Assembly: GCF_003952485.1 (NCBI RefSeq)
Contig: NZ_CP034447.1
Location: 1,054,001-1,118,000, forward strand
Direction: 5' to 3'
DNA length: 64,000 nt
Origin: Mesorhizobium sp. M1E.F.Ca.ET.045.02.1.1
GTDB lineage: Bacteria; Pseudomonadota; Alphaproteobacteria; Rhizobiales; Rhizobiaceae
Part shown: in pieces, positions 17,015 to 25,630 of the stretch
Layout: each line of letters starts with the position of its first letter
How positions within the stretch are numbered: position 1 is the first letter of the stretch
Translations under genes and position numbers: made by a program
The notes under the pieces: model-generated
Told to the model about the DNA's origin: nothing
Database searches by the model: none
Seen by the model: the letters and a program-made list of their open reading frames with translations, nothing else

Positions 17015-18514
17015 TCAGTCAGCGCGTTTCTCCATCGCCTCGAGCGCGTTGGCGAGGCGCTGCTCCTCGCCATAGTAGCGGGCGCGATCCCAGAAATGCG
17101 GCCGGCCGATGCCGGTGGAGACATGCTCGCCGATCAGACGGCCGTTCGCGTCTTCGCCCTTGATGTTGTAGAGGACGATATCCTGGGTGATGATGACGTC
17201 GCCTTCCATGCCGATCACCTCGGTGATGTGGGTGATGCGGCGCGAGCCATCGCGCAGGCGAGCCGCTTGGATGATCACGTCGACCGAGCCGACGACGATC
17301 TCGCGCACGGTCCTCTGCGGCAGCGAGTAGCCGCCCATGGCTATCATCGATTCGATACGGTTCAGGCACTCGCGCGGACTGTTGGAGTGGATCGTTCCCA
17401 TCGAACCGTCATGGCCGGTGTTCATGGCCTGCAGAAGGTCGAACACTTCCGGTCCGCGCACCTCGCCGACGATGATCCGTTCGGGCCGCATGCGCAGGCA
17501 GTTCTTGACGAGGTCGCGCATCGTCACCTCGCCTTCGCCCTCGAGATTGGGCGGCCTGGTTTCGAGACGGACTACGTGCGGCTGCTGCAGTTGCAACTCG
17601 GCCGAGTCCTCGCAGGTGATGACGCGTTCCTCGCGATCGATGTAGTTGGTCAGGCAGTTGAGCAGCGTCGTCTTGCCCGAGCCGGTACCGCCGGAGATGA
17701 CGACATTGCAGCGGACGCGGCCGATGATCTTGAGGATCTCCGCGCCCTGCGGCGAGATGGCGCCGAACTTGACCAGCTGGTCGAGCGTCAGCTTGTCCTT
17801 CTTGAACTTGCGGATGGTGAGCGCGGTGCCATCGAGGGAGAGCGGCGGCGCGATCACATTGACGCGCGAACCGTCGGGAAGACGCGCGTCGCAAATCGGG
17901 CTCGATTCATCGACGCGGCGGCCGACCTGGCTGACGATGCGCTGGCAGATGTTGAGCAGCTGCTGATTGTCGCGAAAGCGGATGCCGGTCTGTTCGACCT
18001 TGCCATTGACCTCGATGTAGACGTTCTTGGAGCCGTTGACCATGATATCGGCGATGTCGTCGCGCGCGAGCAACGGCTCCAGCGGCCCATAGCCGAGCAC
18101 GTCGTTGCAGATGTCCTCGAGCAGCTCTTCCTGCTCGGAGATCGACATCGCGAAGTTCTTGATCGCGATGATGTCGTTGACGATGTCGCGGATTTCCTCG
18201 CGCGCGCTTTCGGGATCGAGCTTGGCGAGTTGCGACAGGTCGATCGTGTCGATCAGCGCGGAAAACACCTGACTCTTGGTGTCGTAATAGGTCTCGCTGC
18301 GCTCGCGCTGGACCCTCCTTGGCGGCTCGGGCGCCATCGGCGGCGCCTCGACCGGACGGCGGGCGGGCGAGGCAGCAGGCGTGCTGGGCGCCGGCGCGGC
18401 CGGCCGATCGACAGCCATCGTCCCGGCCGAAACGGGCGCGGCGGGAGGAGGTGCCGGCGGACGGAATTCGGGAGCTGCCCGGTTGCCGTCGTCTTTGCCT
18501 CTTTTACCAAACAT
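17015..18514 (-). CDS. cpaF: Tad pilus secretion ATPase CpaF (TadA)
   Basis: A 499-residue type II/IV secretion ATPase. The N-terminal 80 residues are Pro/Ala-rich. Then come the conserved N-domain and the ATPase core with Walker [14 protein letters not shown], an Asp box (CEDSAELQL), Walker [15 protein letters not shown] and a His box [15 protein letters not shown]. The hexameric enzyme drives Flp pilus extension, and in some bacteria retraction. It lies between cpaE and tadB in the same minus-strand operon. Confidence 0.95.
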   Translation of the reverse strand: MFGKRGKDDGNRAAPEFRPPAPPPAAPVSAGTMAVDRPAAPAPSTPAASPARRPVEAPPMAPEPPRRVQRERSETYYDTKSQVFSALIDTIDLSQLAKLDPESAREEIRDIVNDIIAIKNFAMSISEQEELLEDICNDVLGYGPLEPLLARDDIADIMVNGSKNVYIEVNGKVEQTGIRFRDNQQLLNICQRIVSQVGRRVDESSPICDARLPDGSRVNVIAPPLSLDGTALTIRKFKKDKLTLDQLVKFGAISPQGAEILKIIGRVRCNVVISGGTGSGKTTLLNCLTNYIDREERVITCEDSAELQLQQPHVVRLETRPPNLEGEGEVTMRDLVKNCLRMRPERIIVGEVRGPEVFDLLQAMNTGHDGSMGTIHSNSPRECLNRIESMIAMGGYSLPQRTVREIVVGSVDVIIQAARLRDGSRRITHITEVIGMEGDVIITQDIVLYNIKGEDANGRLIGEHVSTGIGRPHFWDRARYYGEEQRLANALEAMEKRAD

Positions 18515-18544
18515 GATCGACTACCCGATACGGCCCCATGAGCG

Positions 18545-19834
18545 TCACTTCTTGTTGCGCGACAGCTTGCCTAGGATGGAACCCAGCCCGGCCTTCTTCT
18601 TCGTCTTGATCTCGCTGCGTCCGGTCAGCACATGGGCGATTTCGTTGATCGTGCCGACGACCGGGCTCTTGGCGTCCATCTCGCCAAGCATGCGGCCGTT
18701 GTTGGCCGCGTTGCCGAACAGCAGAGGCTCGAAATTGATCACCGCCATGGGCGTGATGCCGAGCGGTTCGGAAAAATCCGAAGCCGCGATCTCCGGCCGC
18801 TTCGGAACGCCTGCCTGATTGATGATCAGCTTCGGCGGCGGGTCGTTCGGGCGCAGCCGCTTCAGCACGTCCACCATATTCTTGGTGTTGCGCAGATTGG
18901 CGAGTTCGGGCGTGGCCGTGATGACGATCTCATCGGCCTTGATCAGCGTGCTCTTCGACCATCCGCTCCAGATATGAGGGACATCGAGCACGAGCAAAGG
19001 CGCGCTGCGCTGCGCCGTTTCGATGATCTGCGCGAAGGCGTCTGCATCGAAATCGTAGACGCGCTCGAGCGTAGAGGGTGCCGCGAGCAGGGACAAATGC
19101 TCGGCGCACTGCGCGAGCAGCCGGTCGAGATAGACCTCATCGACCCGCTCGGGCGAAAACACCGCCTCGGCGATACCCTGCGCGGGATCCTGGTCGAAGT
19201 TGATGTTGGCGGTGCCGAAAGCGAGGTCGAGATCGGCTACGACGACTTCCGACTTGAACAATGACGACATCGCCCACGCGACGTTGTGAGCGATCGTCGA
19301 GGAGCCGACGCCGCCCTTGGCGCCGACGAAGGCGATGGAGCGGCCGATCGGATCGGACTCGGGATCGACGAAGATCGACGATACGACGCTGACGATATCG
19401 GTCATCGAGACCGGCGCGATGACATATTCGGAAATGCCGGAGCGGATGAGTTCGCGGTAGAGGCCGACATCGTTGTAGTGGCCGACAACCACGACCTTAG
19501 AAGACGGATCGCAATGTTCCGCGAGCTGAGCGAGTTGCTCGAGCAGCTGTTTCGGCTCGCTGCGCGATTCCAGCAGGATCAGGTTGGGTGTCGGTGCCGA
19601 CTGGTAGAATTCGATCGCGGTGGCGATGCCGCCCATATGAACCTTGAGATGGGCCTTGGCCATGCGGCGATCCTCGCCGGCGCGCTCGATGGGGTTGGCG
19701 ACGCCCTCGGTCTCGCAGAAGGCCTGGATCGAGATGCGCGGCACCGGACGCAGCGCCTGCATGGCCGCAATGTCCTGCTGCGAAAGATCGCCGGTATCCG
19801 AGGGCGTGTCGTAGGCGAGATTGCTCATCGTCAT
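18545..19834 (-). CDS. cpaE: Tad pilus localisation ATPase-like protein CpaE
   Basis: A 429-residue protein with an N-terminal receiver-like domain (PTPNLILLESRSEP, VVGHYNDVGLYRELIRSGI) and a ParA/MinD-type ATPase domain with deviant Walker A GAKGGVGSSTIAHN. In Caulobacter, CpaE directs pilus assembly to the pole. A ribosome site (GGAAAG) would also serve the second in-frame ATG at 19828. It follows cpaD by 23 bp. Confidence 0.93.
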   Translation of the reverse strand: MTMSNLAYDTPSDTGDLSQQDIAAMQALRPVPRISIQAFCETEGVANPIERAGEDRRMAKAHLKVHMGGIATAIEFYQSAPTPNLILLESRSEPKQLLEQLAQLAEHCDPSSKVVVVGHYNDVGLYRELIRSGISEYVIAPVSMTDIVSVVSSIFVDPESDPIGRSIAFVGAKGGVGSSTIAHNVAWAMSSLFKSEVVVADLDLAFGTANINFDQDPAQGIAEAVFSPERVDEVYLDRLLAQCAEHLSLLAAPSTLERVYDFDADAFAQIIETAQRSAPLLVLDVPHIWSGWSKSTLIKADEIVITATPELANLRNTKNMVDVLKRLRPNDPPPKLIINQAGVPKRPEIAASDFSEPLGITPMAVINFEPLLFGNAANNGRMLGEMDAKSPVVGTINEIAHVLTGRSEIKTKKKAGLGSILGKLSRNKK

Positions 19835-19857
19835 GCTCTTTCCGTCATCGGCGCGGC

Positions 19858-20616
19858 TCAGTATGTCACTTCCGAATTGCCGAGGAACTCGTTCGAAATG
19901 CCTCTCGCGCGATAAAGGTCGATCACCGCGCCGCGATTTTCGGCGTCGATATCGGTCTGCTTGCGCGGCCCGAGCAGATCATTGGGGTTGGCCATCTGAG
20001 CGGCAAGGTTGTTCTGATAGGAGCAGCCGAAATCGGCATAGTGCCGGTTTTCCGAGGTCTGCAGCAGGTCGTCCGGCCAGCGCCCGCATTTGTCGGTCTG
20101 CGCTCTCACCGCGACGAAGGCGACGCGGATCGGAGCCGAAGCCTCGGGCACGGCCGACTGATAGGACGTCATGACGATCCGGTCGCGCCTGACGCCGGCG
20201 GCCGCGGCAACCCTGGCGAAATCTCGACCCGCCACAAGTGCCGCCACTTCGTTGGCGGCCCCTCTCGGGATCGCGATGGTAAGCGATGGGGCGGCGCTCT
20301 TGTCATAGCCGCCGAGGAAGCCGAGAAGCGTGTCGCGCTGGGCACCGGTCATGCCGCGATCGCCAGCGCCGACAGGCAGGTCGATCTTCTGGTTCTTCTC
20401 GGCGATGACGATGGGATGATTGGTGCGATAGTCGTCCGGTATGGCGCCGACCGTCACGCTGTCGCGGTGCCAGTTGGCGCAGCCGGCGAGCGAGGCCGCA
20501 AGCGCGATCGCCAGGGCCGGGACGACAGACCGGCGGATCCGCTCGCGGCCCGATCCTGCCGTCGCGATCGTGATGGCCTTAGATGCTGACTGAGACATGT
20601 CCGCCTTCCCGCTCAT
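19858..20616 (-). CDS. cpaD: Tad pilus assembly lipoprotein CpaD
   Basis: 252 residues from the ATG that overlaps the cpaC stop (ATGA), which suggests translational coupling; an in-frame ATG at 20598 with a ribosome site is the alternative. A signal segment SVVPALAIALAASLAGCANW ends in a lipobox Cys. The body carries the CpaD-family region (NHPIVIAEKNQKIDLPVG, and CSYQNNLAAQMANPNDLLGP). CpaD is an outer-membrane or periplasmic component that works with the CpaC secretin. Confidence 0.92.
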   Translation of the reverse strand: MSGKADMSQSASKAITIATAGSGRERIRRSVVPALAIALAASLAGCANWHRDSVTVGAIPDDYRTNHPIVIAEKNQKIDLPVGAGDRGMTGAQRDTLLGFLGGYDKSAAPSLTIAIPRGAANEVAALVAGRDFARVAAAAGVRRDRIVMTSYQSAVPEASAPIRVAFVAVRAQTDKCGRWPDDLLQTSENRHYADFGCSYQNNLAAQMANPNDLLGPRKQTDIDAENRGAVIDLYRARGISNEFLGNSEVTY

Positions 20617-22142
20617 TTGTAGATGAAGCCGACGACGCCGTGGTAACGGCCCGCCGGCCTATCGGTCTGCATGGTGCCGTAGACGCGATTGACACGGCCA
20701 AGGAACATGCCGGCGCCATCGCTCGGCGCATTGAAATTATCGTCGGGCTTCGCCAGTTCGTTGCGCGCCACCGGCCGCGCCAGATAGGGGGTGATGATGA
20801 TGACGAGCTCGCTCTCGTTGCGCACGAAGTCGCGGCTGCGGAAGAGCGCGCCGAGGACGGGGATCTTGGTGAGCCCGGGCAATCCGTTGACAGCCTGCCT
20901 GACATCGTCGCGGACGAGACCCGCGATCATCATCGAGCCGCCGGAAGGCAGTTCCACCGTCGTATCGGCCAGGCGCTTGCGCAGCGACAAGGCGTTCATG
21001 CCAGGGCTCCTCCCGCCATCCGAAAGCGAAACCGATGCCTCTGTTGTCGGCTCGGAAACGGCGGTCCTCACCTTCAGGCTGATGCGACCCGGTGACAGCA
21101 CCACCGGCTGGAACTCCAATCCGATGCCGTATTCGATCTTCTCGAGCGAAAAGGTCTTCAGACCGGTCTGGTTGTCGTTGGAGACGTTGGCGGAAACACC
21201 GGTCACCATGTTGTATTCGCCGCCGACCTTGAAGGTCGCTTTCTCACCGGACACAGCGGTGAGCGTGGGCTCCGCCAGCGTCTTCATGACACCGGCCGAT
21301 TCCATGGCATTGATATAGGCCTGGATCGAGGACGTCCCGAAATTGACGCCCGAATTGGACAGTTGCTTGCCGAGGCCGGTGAAATTGTCACTGAGCGCGC
21401 CCCAGGAAATGCCGTTGCTGCCGCCGTTGCCGACCATGTTGACGCCGAGCTGCTTCATCACCGAGCGGCTGACTTCGGCTACCGTCACCTTCAGCGTCAC
21501 CTGATCGTCGCCGATGATCTGCAGCAGATTTACGATCTTGGAGACACGGCGTTCGGCGTCGGGATTGTTGATGTCGACGCCGCCGTTGGCCGAGCCGCCG
21601 GCGGCTGTCTGCGAATACTGGCCGGTTGTCGCTTCACCGCCCGAGACGAAGATGGTGGCCAGGTCGACGGCGCGCTTGGCGTCGAGCGGCGTGTCCACGT
21701 CGCCGGTGAGGATCACGTTGTCGTTCAGCAGCTCGACCTTGATCTGCGACGTCGGGAGGAAGCGCTTGAGATAGTCTTCCAGTCCGGCGACGTCGCGTTC
21801 GACCGCCAGGTCGAGGCTGGCGATCTGTTCGCCGTTGGGGCCGAAGACGAAGATATTGGTTTCGCCGACCGCCTTGCCGAACAGATAGATGCGGCGCGCC
21901 GTGCGCGTGACCGCATCCGCGACCGCCGGATTGGCGACGAGGATGTCGTAGGCGTCGTTCGGCAGATCGATGACCACCGACTTGTTGAGACCGAGCTTGA
22001 CGCGCTGCGTGGCAACCGAGGCCGTCACGCCTGCCGCCCTGTTCGCGGCCTTGGCCTCGACGAGGCCGGGTGCATTGGCGCCGAGCAGGAACAGGCCGAT
22101 TGCCGCTGCCGCCATGACGGGCAGTTTACCGTTTAGCCTCAT
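20613..22142 (-). CDS. cpaC: Tad pilus secretin CpaC
   Basis: A 509-residue secretin with an N-terminal signal (MAAAAIGLFLLGANAPGLVEA). A pilus/BON-like N-domain follows (VIDLPNDAYDILVANPAVAD, and TNIFVFGPNGEQIASLDLAV), then the C-terminal secretin domain (GLEFQPVVLSPGRISLKVRT, VELPSGGSMMIAGLVRD, ELVIIITPYLARPV). It forms the outer-membrane pore for the Flp pilus. It overlaps cpaB upstream and cpaD downstream by ATGA junctions. Confidence 0.94.
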   Translation of the reverse strand: MRLNGKLPVMAAAAIGLFLLGANAPGLVEAKAANRAAGVTASVATQRVKLGLNKSVVIDLPNDAYDILVANPAVADAVTRTARRIYLFGKAVGETNIFVFGPNGEQIASLDLAVERDVAGLEDYLKRFLPTSQIKVELLNDNVILTGDVDTPLDAKRAVDLATIFVSGGEATTGQYSQTAAGGSANGGVDINNPDAERRVSKIVNLLQIIGDDQVTLKVTVAEVSRSVMKQLGVNMVGNGGSNGISWGALSDNFTGLGKQLSNSGVNFGTSSIQAYINAMESAGVMKTLAEPTLTAVSGEKATFKVGGEYNMVTGVSANVSNDNQTGLKTFSLEKIEYGIGLEFQPVVLSPGRISLKVRTAVSEPTTEASVSLSDGGRSPGMNALSLRKRLADTTVELPSGGSMMIAGLVRDDVRQAVNGLPGLTKIPVLGALFRSRDFVRNESELVIIITPYLARPVARNELAKPDDNFNAPSDGAGMFLGRVNRVYGTMQTDRPAGRYHGVVGFIYK

Positions 22143-22951
22143 TTCCTTGCTCCCACTTCGGAAACTTCGCCCGACTTGATCAACCGCACCGTGCCGCGCC
22201 GGCCGTTGCCGTTCACCAGATAGTCGGCCTCGCCCAGGTTCTTCTCATTCGTGTCCACGATCGGACGCAGTGCCAATGTCAGGCGGTCCGCCATCTGCTG
22301 CGCCACCGTGATGATCTCGGCCTGCTGCGGTGTCAGCTCCAGCGTCGCGGTCTGGCCGACCCTGGTCTTCTTGCCCTCCTCGTCCTCCTGGATGGTCTGG
22401 TCGATGGCCAGGACGCGGATGTTCTTGAGGATGGTCTCGGTGCTGAAGCCGCTGCCGCCATTGCCGGTATCCGAGCGCCGGGTCATGATGACGTCGACGA
22501 AATCATTCGGCAGGATGAAGCCGCCGGCCGACGTGTCTGCCGATATCGCGGTCGCCACGGCGCGCATGCCGGACGGCAGGATCGACGACATGAAGCTCTG
22601 CCCTTCGCCGACCAGTTTGGAGCGCCGCAGCGGCTCGCCGGTATACATGGCCACGCGGGCGACCGAACCCTTGAGCTTTTCGAGCGCGTCCGGCTCAGCG
22701 GCACGGGTGATGAAATTGGCGTTGACGCCGCTGGCCGGCCACTGCTCCCAGCCGATGTTGTTGTCGAGCTGGCTGCCCATCGCAACGTCGCCGGACAACA
22801 CCAGCACGTCCTGCAGCGCGATCGCCGGTTCCTTGGGAGCGTCGAGGACGACCTGGGGCGGCGGCGCCGCTACCATGTTCTTTGCGACATAACCCGCGCC
22901 GCCCGCCGCGGCCACCGCCACGCCCAGAATAATCAGTCGGGATGCTGGCAT
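22139..22951 (-). CDS. cpaB: Tad pilus assembly protein CpaB (RcpC)
   Basis: 270 residues from the start MPASRLIILGVAVAAAGG, preceded by a GAAGGG ribosome site; an in-frame upstream ATG at 22984 is less likely. One N-terminal membrane anchor is followed by an SAF domain (DVAMGSQLDNNIGWEQWP, YTGEPLRRSKLVGEG). CpaB links the inner-membrane machine to the secretin. It is the first gene of the cpaBCDEF-tadBC transcript, which has its own control region (22952-23096). Confidence 0.92.
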   Translation of the reverse strand: MPASRLIILGVAVAAAGGAGYVAKNMVAAPPPQVVLDAPKEPAIALQDVLVLSGDVAMGSQLDNNIGWEQWPASGVNANFITRAAEPDALEKLKGSVARVAMYTGEPLRRSKLVGEGQSFMSSILPSGMRAVATAISADTSAGGFILPNDFVDVIMTRRSDTGNGGSGFSTETILKNIRVLAIDQTIQEDEEGKKTRVGQTATLELTPQQAEIITVAQQMADRLTLALRPIVDTNEKNLGEADYLVNGNGRRGTVRLIKSGEVSEVGARK

Positions 22952-23050
22952 TTCGTCCGAACCCTTCGCCTCAAGGCAAACCACCTCGCCAGGCCGGACT
23001 TTGCAGCCGCAATCGTCAAAACAAGGTTAATGCAATGCTTACGATCGTGA

Positions 23051-23065
23051 TTAATTTAAGGTTTA
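23051..23065. promoter_or_regulatory. CtrA-like site upstream of cpaB
   Basis: TTAA-N7-TTTA, one mismatch to the CtrA consensus, 100 bp ahead of the cpaB start and just downstream of the cpaA terminator. Confidence 0.35.
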
Positions 23066-23096
23066 CTCAAATTAGATGGAACCGCTTGCCGTTAAC

Positions 23097-23118
23097 GAAA
23101 AAGGCGGCCACGCCGCCT
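23097..23118 (-). terminator. Intrinsic terminator downstream of cpaA
   Basis: On the minus strand, a stem AGGCGGC / GCCGCCT with a 3-base loop is followed directly by six Ts. It separates the cpaA transcript from cpaB, showing that the two are not one operon. A further hairpin at 23160-23184 (CCCGAAA / TTTCGGG) lies between it and cpaA and resembles another common rhizobial repeat. Confidence 0.8.
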
Positions 23119-23250
23119 CGAGAAACCCTCTTGCTCATGGGACAAGCAAAAGCACGCCTCCCGAAAGCGGGAACCGGTTTCGGGACAAAAATATGCGTAA
23201 AATCAAAAACCCAAAGCGCACCGGCCGTATCTGAAAGATCGCGATGCACC

Positions 23251-23769
23251 TTAGGTGGTGAGCCTGTTCAGCGCCCAGACCATCAGCGGAGAATCGGGAA
23301 AGGTGATGAGCCCACCGAGCCCAAGCGCGACGCCATAGGGAATGCCCACCCGCTCGTCGGCGAAATGGCGCAGAAAACGGTTGTGGCCGGTGTAGATCGC
23401 AAGCGGTGATTTCCGGTACGCCAGAATGGCGATCGTCAGCAGGCCGCCGATCAATGTCGAGGTCACCAGATAGCCGACGAGATTGATGTTGAGCCCCATC
23501 CATACGGCGGTCGCCGCCAGGAGCTTGGCATCGCCGCCGCCCATGCCCCCGAGCGCGAACAGGCCGAAGGTCACCGCCAGCACCAGGGAACCGGCCGCCA
23601 AGTGCCAACCGTAGGTTGCCCAGTCCATCCCGGTCAACGGAGCCACCACGGCGAACGTCGCCACGAGCAGCACCGGCACGCGGTTGGCAATCGTCATCGA
23701 CAAGGTGTCGGAGACGGCAGCAAACAGCATGCAGAAGGGAAAGACGACGAAGATCACGGCTACAAGCAT
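23251..23769 (-). CDS. cpaA: Prepilin peptidase CpaA
   Basis: A 172-residue integral membrane aspartic protease of the A24 family, with about six membrane segments. The second catalytic Asp lies in the GxGD-type motif GGMGGGDAKLLA, and an earlier Asp lies in FAAVSDTLSMTIANRVP. It lacks the N-terminal methylase domain of PilD, as is usual for Tad prepilin peptidases. It cleaves the Flp pilin and the TadE/TadG pseudopilins. It sits 143 bp downstream of the pilin gene, probably partly co-transcribed through a hairpin. Confidence 0.92.
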   Translation of the reverse strand: MLVAVIFVVFPFCMLFAAVSDTLSMTIANRVPVLLVATFAVVAPLTGMDWATYGWHLAAGSLVLAVTFGLFALGGMGGGDAKLLAATAVWMGLNINLVGYLVTSTLIGGLLTIAILAYRKSPLAIYTGHNRFLRHFADERVGIPYGVALGLGGLITFPDSPLMVWALNRLTT

Positions 23770-23867
23770 GGACGAAGGACCCGCATGGGAATCGACCGCC
23801 AGTCTAGGCTCGGCGAATTAACGATTGATGAGACCGGATGTTCAAATCGTCGGGCTGCATAAGAGAA

Positions 23868-23887
23868 GGGCCGCCCAAAGGCGGCCC
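23868..23887. terminator. Hairpin between the pilin gene and cpaA
   Basis: Perfect 8-bp GC stem GGGCCGCC / GGCGGCCC with a 4-base loop, 26 bp after the pilin stop. No T-run follows on the minus strand. It may act as an mRNA stabiliser or partial terminator that lets pilin RNA exceed cpaA RNA. Confidence 0.6.
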
Positions 23888-23912
23888 CTCGCATTCGAAA
23901 TGCGCGATCTTA

Positions 23913-24095
23913 TCAACCACCCGACGGGGCGTTGGAAACGGCGTTTGCAATGGCCGTGAACTTGCTGTTCAGGGCGGTGCCAAGCGAGCCGGCGCCGACC
24001 ATGATGGCGAGCGCGATGAGAGCGGCGATCAGACCATATTCGATGGCGGTCGCGCCGGATTCATCCTTCACAAAACGTGCGATGAGGTTAGACAT
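23913..24095 (-). CDS. flp: Flp/Fap-family type IVb major pilin
   Basis: 60 residues: a short basic leader MSNLIARFVKDESG, then the type IVb signature ATAIEYGLIAALIALAIMV with Glu at +5 and Tyr at +6 of the mature form. CpaA should cleave between Gly14 and Ala15. The C-terminus (NAVSNAPSGG) is short and flexible. It is the structural subunit of the Tad pilus, used in other bacteria for surface attachment and biofilm. Confidence 0.95.
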   Translation of the reverse strand: MSNLIARFVKDESGATAIEYGLIAALIALAIMVGAGSLGTALNSKFTAIANAVSNAPSGG

Positions 24096-24450
24096 TCGAG
24101 AGCTCCTACTCCACGTGTTACAGCACTTCCGTCAACTTCTCTTGGCGGTTGATCGGATGCTGCGAATCTAGGGAGAAGCCCTTTCAATCGGCTTAATAAA
24201 TACCCTTACCGATTCCTTTCCGGCGGCGAACCCGTTGCTTGGTTAACCGTGGCCTAAACCTCCAGAAGCAGACCGACGGGCAGAAAAAGGGCGCAGTTCC
24301 GGCACACCCGCGACAATGCTAAAACAGCGCATGCTGCTTGGCCTGGGCCTCAAGGCGACCAATCCTTATCGCGCCCACCCAGCGTTTAACCGTTGGTTCA
24401 CCAATCTCGTTCATGTTCCGTTGAACAGTCTGCCGCCCCGGAGCGCATCG
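24096..24450. promoter_or_regulatory. Divergent control region of the pilin gene
   Basis: About 355 bp with no convincing gene. It lies between the pilin (minus) and the CpaC-N-domain gene (plus), and is less GC-rich than its flanks. Two one-mismatch CtrA-like sites occur: TTAA-N7-CTAA at 24243-24257 and TTAA-N7-TTCA at 24386-24400. An in-frame upstream ATG at 24316 exists for the plus-strand gene but lacks support. Confidence 0.4.
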
Positions 24451-24870
24451 ATGACCTTGTCGAGATCATTTTCAGTTGCCGCGCTGGTGGCAATTGCCGC
24501 GTTCGTCATGCCAGCCAATGCCGGCGCCGGCATCGAGGTCACCATGAATCAGGCAAAGATCGTCAAGTTGGCGCGCGCGGCCGATACGATCGTCATCGGC
24601 AATCCGGCAATCGCCGACGCCTCGGTGCAGGATGCCTCGACGGTCGTTCTCACCGGCAAGGGTTTCGGCGTCACCAATCTGGTCGTGCTCGACTCGGACG
24701 GCAGCCCCATCATCGATGAGCAGGTGACGGTCGTCCGGCAGGCCGCGTCTTCGGTGCGCATCTACAGGCGCTCCGAAGTCCAGACCATGTCCTGCACGCC
24801 CTATTGCGAGAGCTCGTACAAGACGGACGCCGAGAGAGCTTCCGAAACTGAAATGAACGCCGGCCGCTGA
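24451..24870 (+). CDS. Secreted orphan with a CpaC/RcpA N-terminal-type domain
   Basis: 139 residues with a signal peptide (SFSVAALVAIAAFVMPANA). A compact domain follows: VTMNQAKIVKLARAADTIVI, GNPAIADASVQDASTVVLTG, GFGVTNLVVLDSDG. This matches the N-terminal 'pilus formation' region of the CpaC secretin but has no secretin domain. The C-terminal tail contains a Cys pair (MSCTPYCESSYK). ATG 24451 has a GGAGC ribosome site. It probably helps secretin or pilus assembly in the periplasm; its exact role is unknown. Confidence 0.85.
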   Translation: MTLSRSFSVAALVAIAAFVMPANAGAGIEVTMNQAKIVKLARAADTIVIGNPAIADASVQDASTVVLTGKGFGVTNLVVLDSDGSPIIDEQVTVVRQAASSVRIYRRSEVQTMSCTPYCESSYKTDAERASETEMNAGR

Positions 24871-24892
24871 GAGGCCGGCGGTACCCGCGCTG

Positions 24893-24907
24893 TTAATAGC
24901 GGGTTAA
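24893..24907. promoter_or_regulatory. Perfect CtrA consensus site upstream of tadE
   Basis: TTAA-TAGCGGG-TTAA exactly matches the alphaproteobacterial CtrA consensus TTAA-N7-TTAA. It lies 98 bp ahead of the tadE start, in a GC-rich region where such AT-rich motifs are rare. Confidence 0.6.
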
Positions 24908-25004
24908 AGGTCGGCCAGCGAATTTAGCGCTCTTCCAAACAGGACCTCAATGGGTTGCCGCTATGTTGCCGCCGACATTGCAGGGGGATCGGCAGGAACG
25001 GGAT

Positions 25005-25589
25005 ATGAGCAAGGATCCGGCATCCGGGGGCGGTAAGGCGCGGGCAAAGCCCCGGCATGGCTTCTTCAGCGACAAGCGTGGCAGCACCGCGATGGAATTC
25101 GCGCTGCTGGCCATACCGTTCGCCCTGCTCGTCTTCGCCATCCTCGAAAGCTGTATCTCCTTCGCCGGCCAGGAGGTGATGGCCAACATCACCGACGATG
25201 TCGCGCGCCAGTTGCGGACCGGACAGCTCAGGAAGGCAACCGTCACGGAAGACTCGATCAAGCAGCTGATCTGCAGCAGGATGGAGATCATGGTGGCCAA
25301 GAATTGCCCCGGACTGCTGGTCGACCTTCGCGAATACCCGACCTTCGCCGACGCCGCCTCGGCCGGCTTCAAGATCGTGGACGGCGACATCGTGCTGACG
25401 CAAGGCACGAACTCGACGACTTTCTCGGTTTCTCCCGGGCTGGCGGAAACCAGGAATATGCTGAGGGTTTTCTACAAATGGCCCGTCATGACCGATTTCC
25501 TGGCCAAGCAGATGGCCAATCTGAAGGACGGAAAGACACTGCATTTCGCGTCTGTGACCTGGCAGAACGAACCATTCGACGACAACTGA
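25005..25589 (+). CDS. tadE: TadE-family pseudopilin
   Basis: 194 residues with a basic leader of about 30 residues and the pseudopilin signature RGSTAMEFALLAIPFALLVF, with Glu near +5 after the likely cleavage site. The mature part holds a TadE-like domain with Cys in LICSRM and KNCPG. TadE and TadG are processed by CpaA and assist Flp pilus assembly. The start ATG 25005 is preferred over the frame opening at 24963, since the latter has no ribosome site. Confidence 0.87.
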   Translation: MSKDPASGGGKARAKPRHGFFSDKRGSTAMEFALLAIPFALLVFAILESCISFAGQEVMANITDDVARQLRTGQLRKATVTEDSIKQLICSRMEIMVAKNCPGLLVDLREYPTFADAASAGFKIVDGDIVLTQGTNSTTFSVSPGLAETRNMLRVFYKWPVMTDFLAKQMANLKDGKTLHFASVTWQNEPFDDN

Positions 25590-25630
25590 GACTGCTCGCC
25601 GGCTGAGACTGTGGCGGCGTGGAGGTAAAA

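Noticed and set aside
23027..23041. Another possible CtrA site upstream of cpaB (TTAA-N7-CTTA)
   Set aside because: More than one mismatch in the second half-site; the site at 23051 is better.
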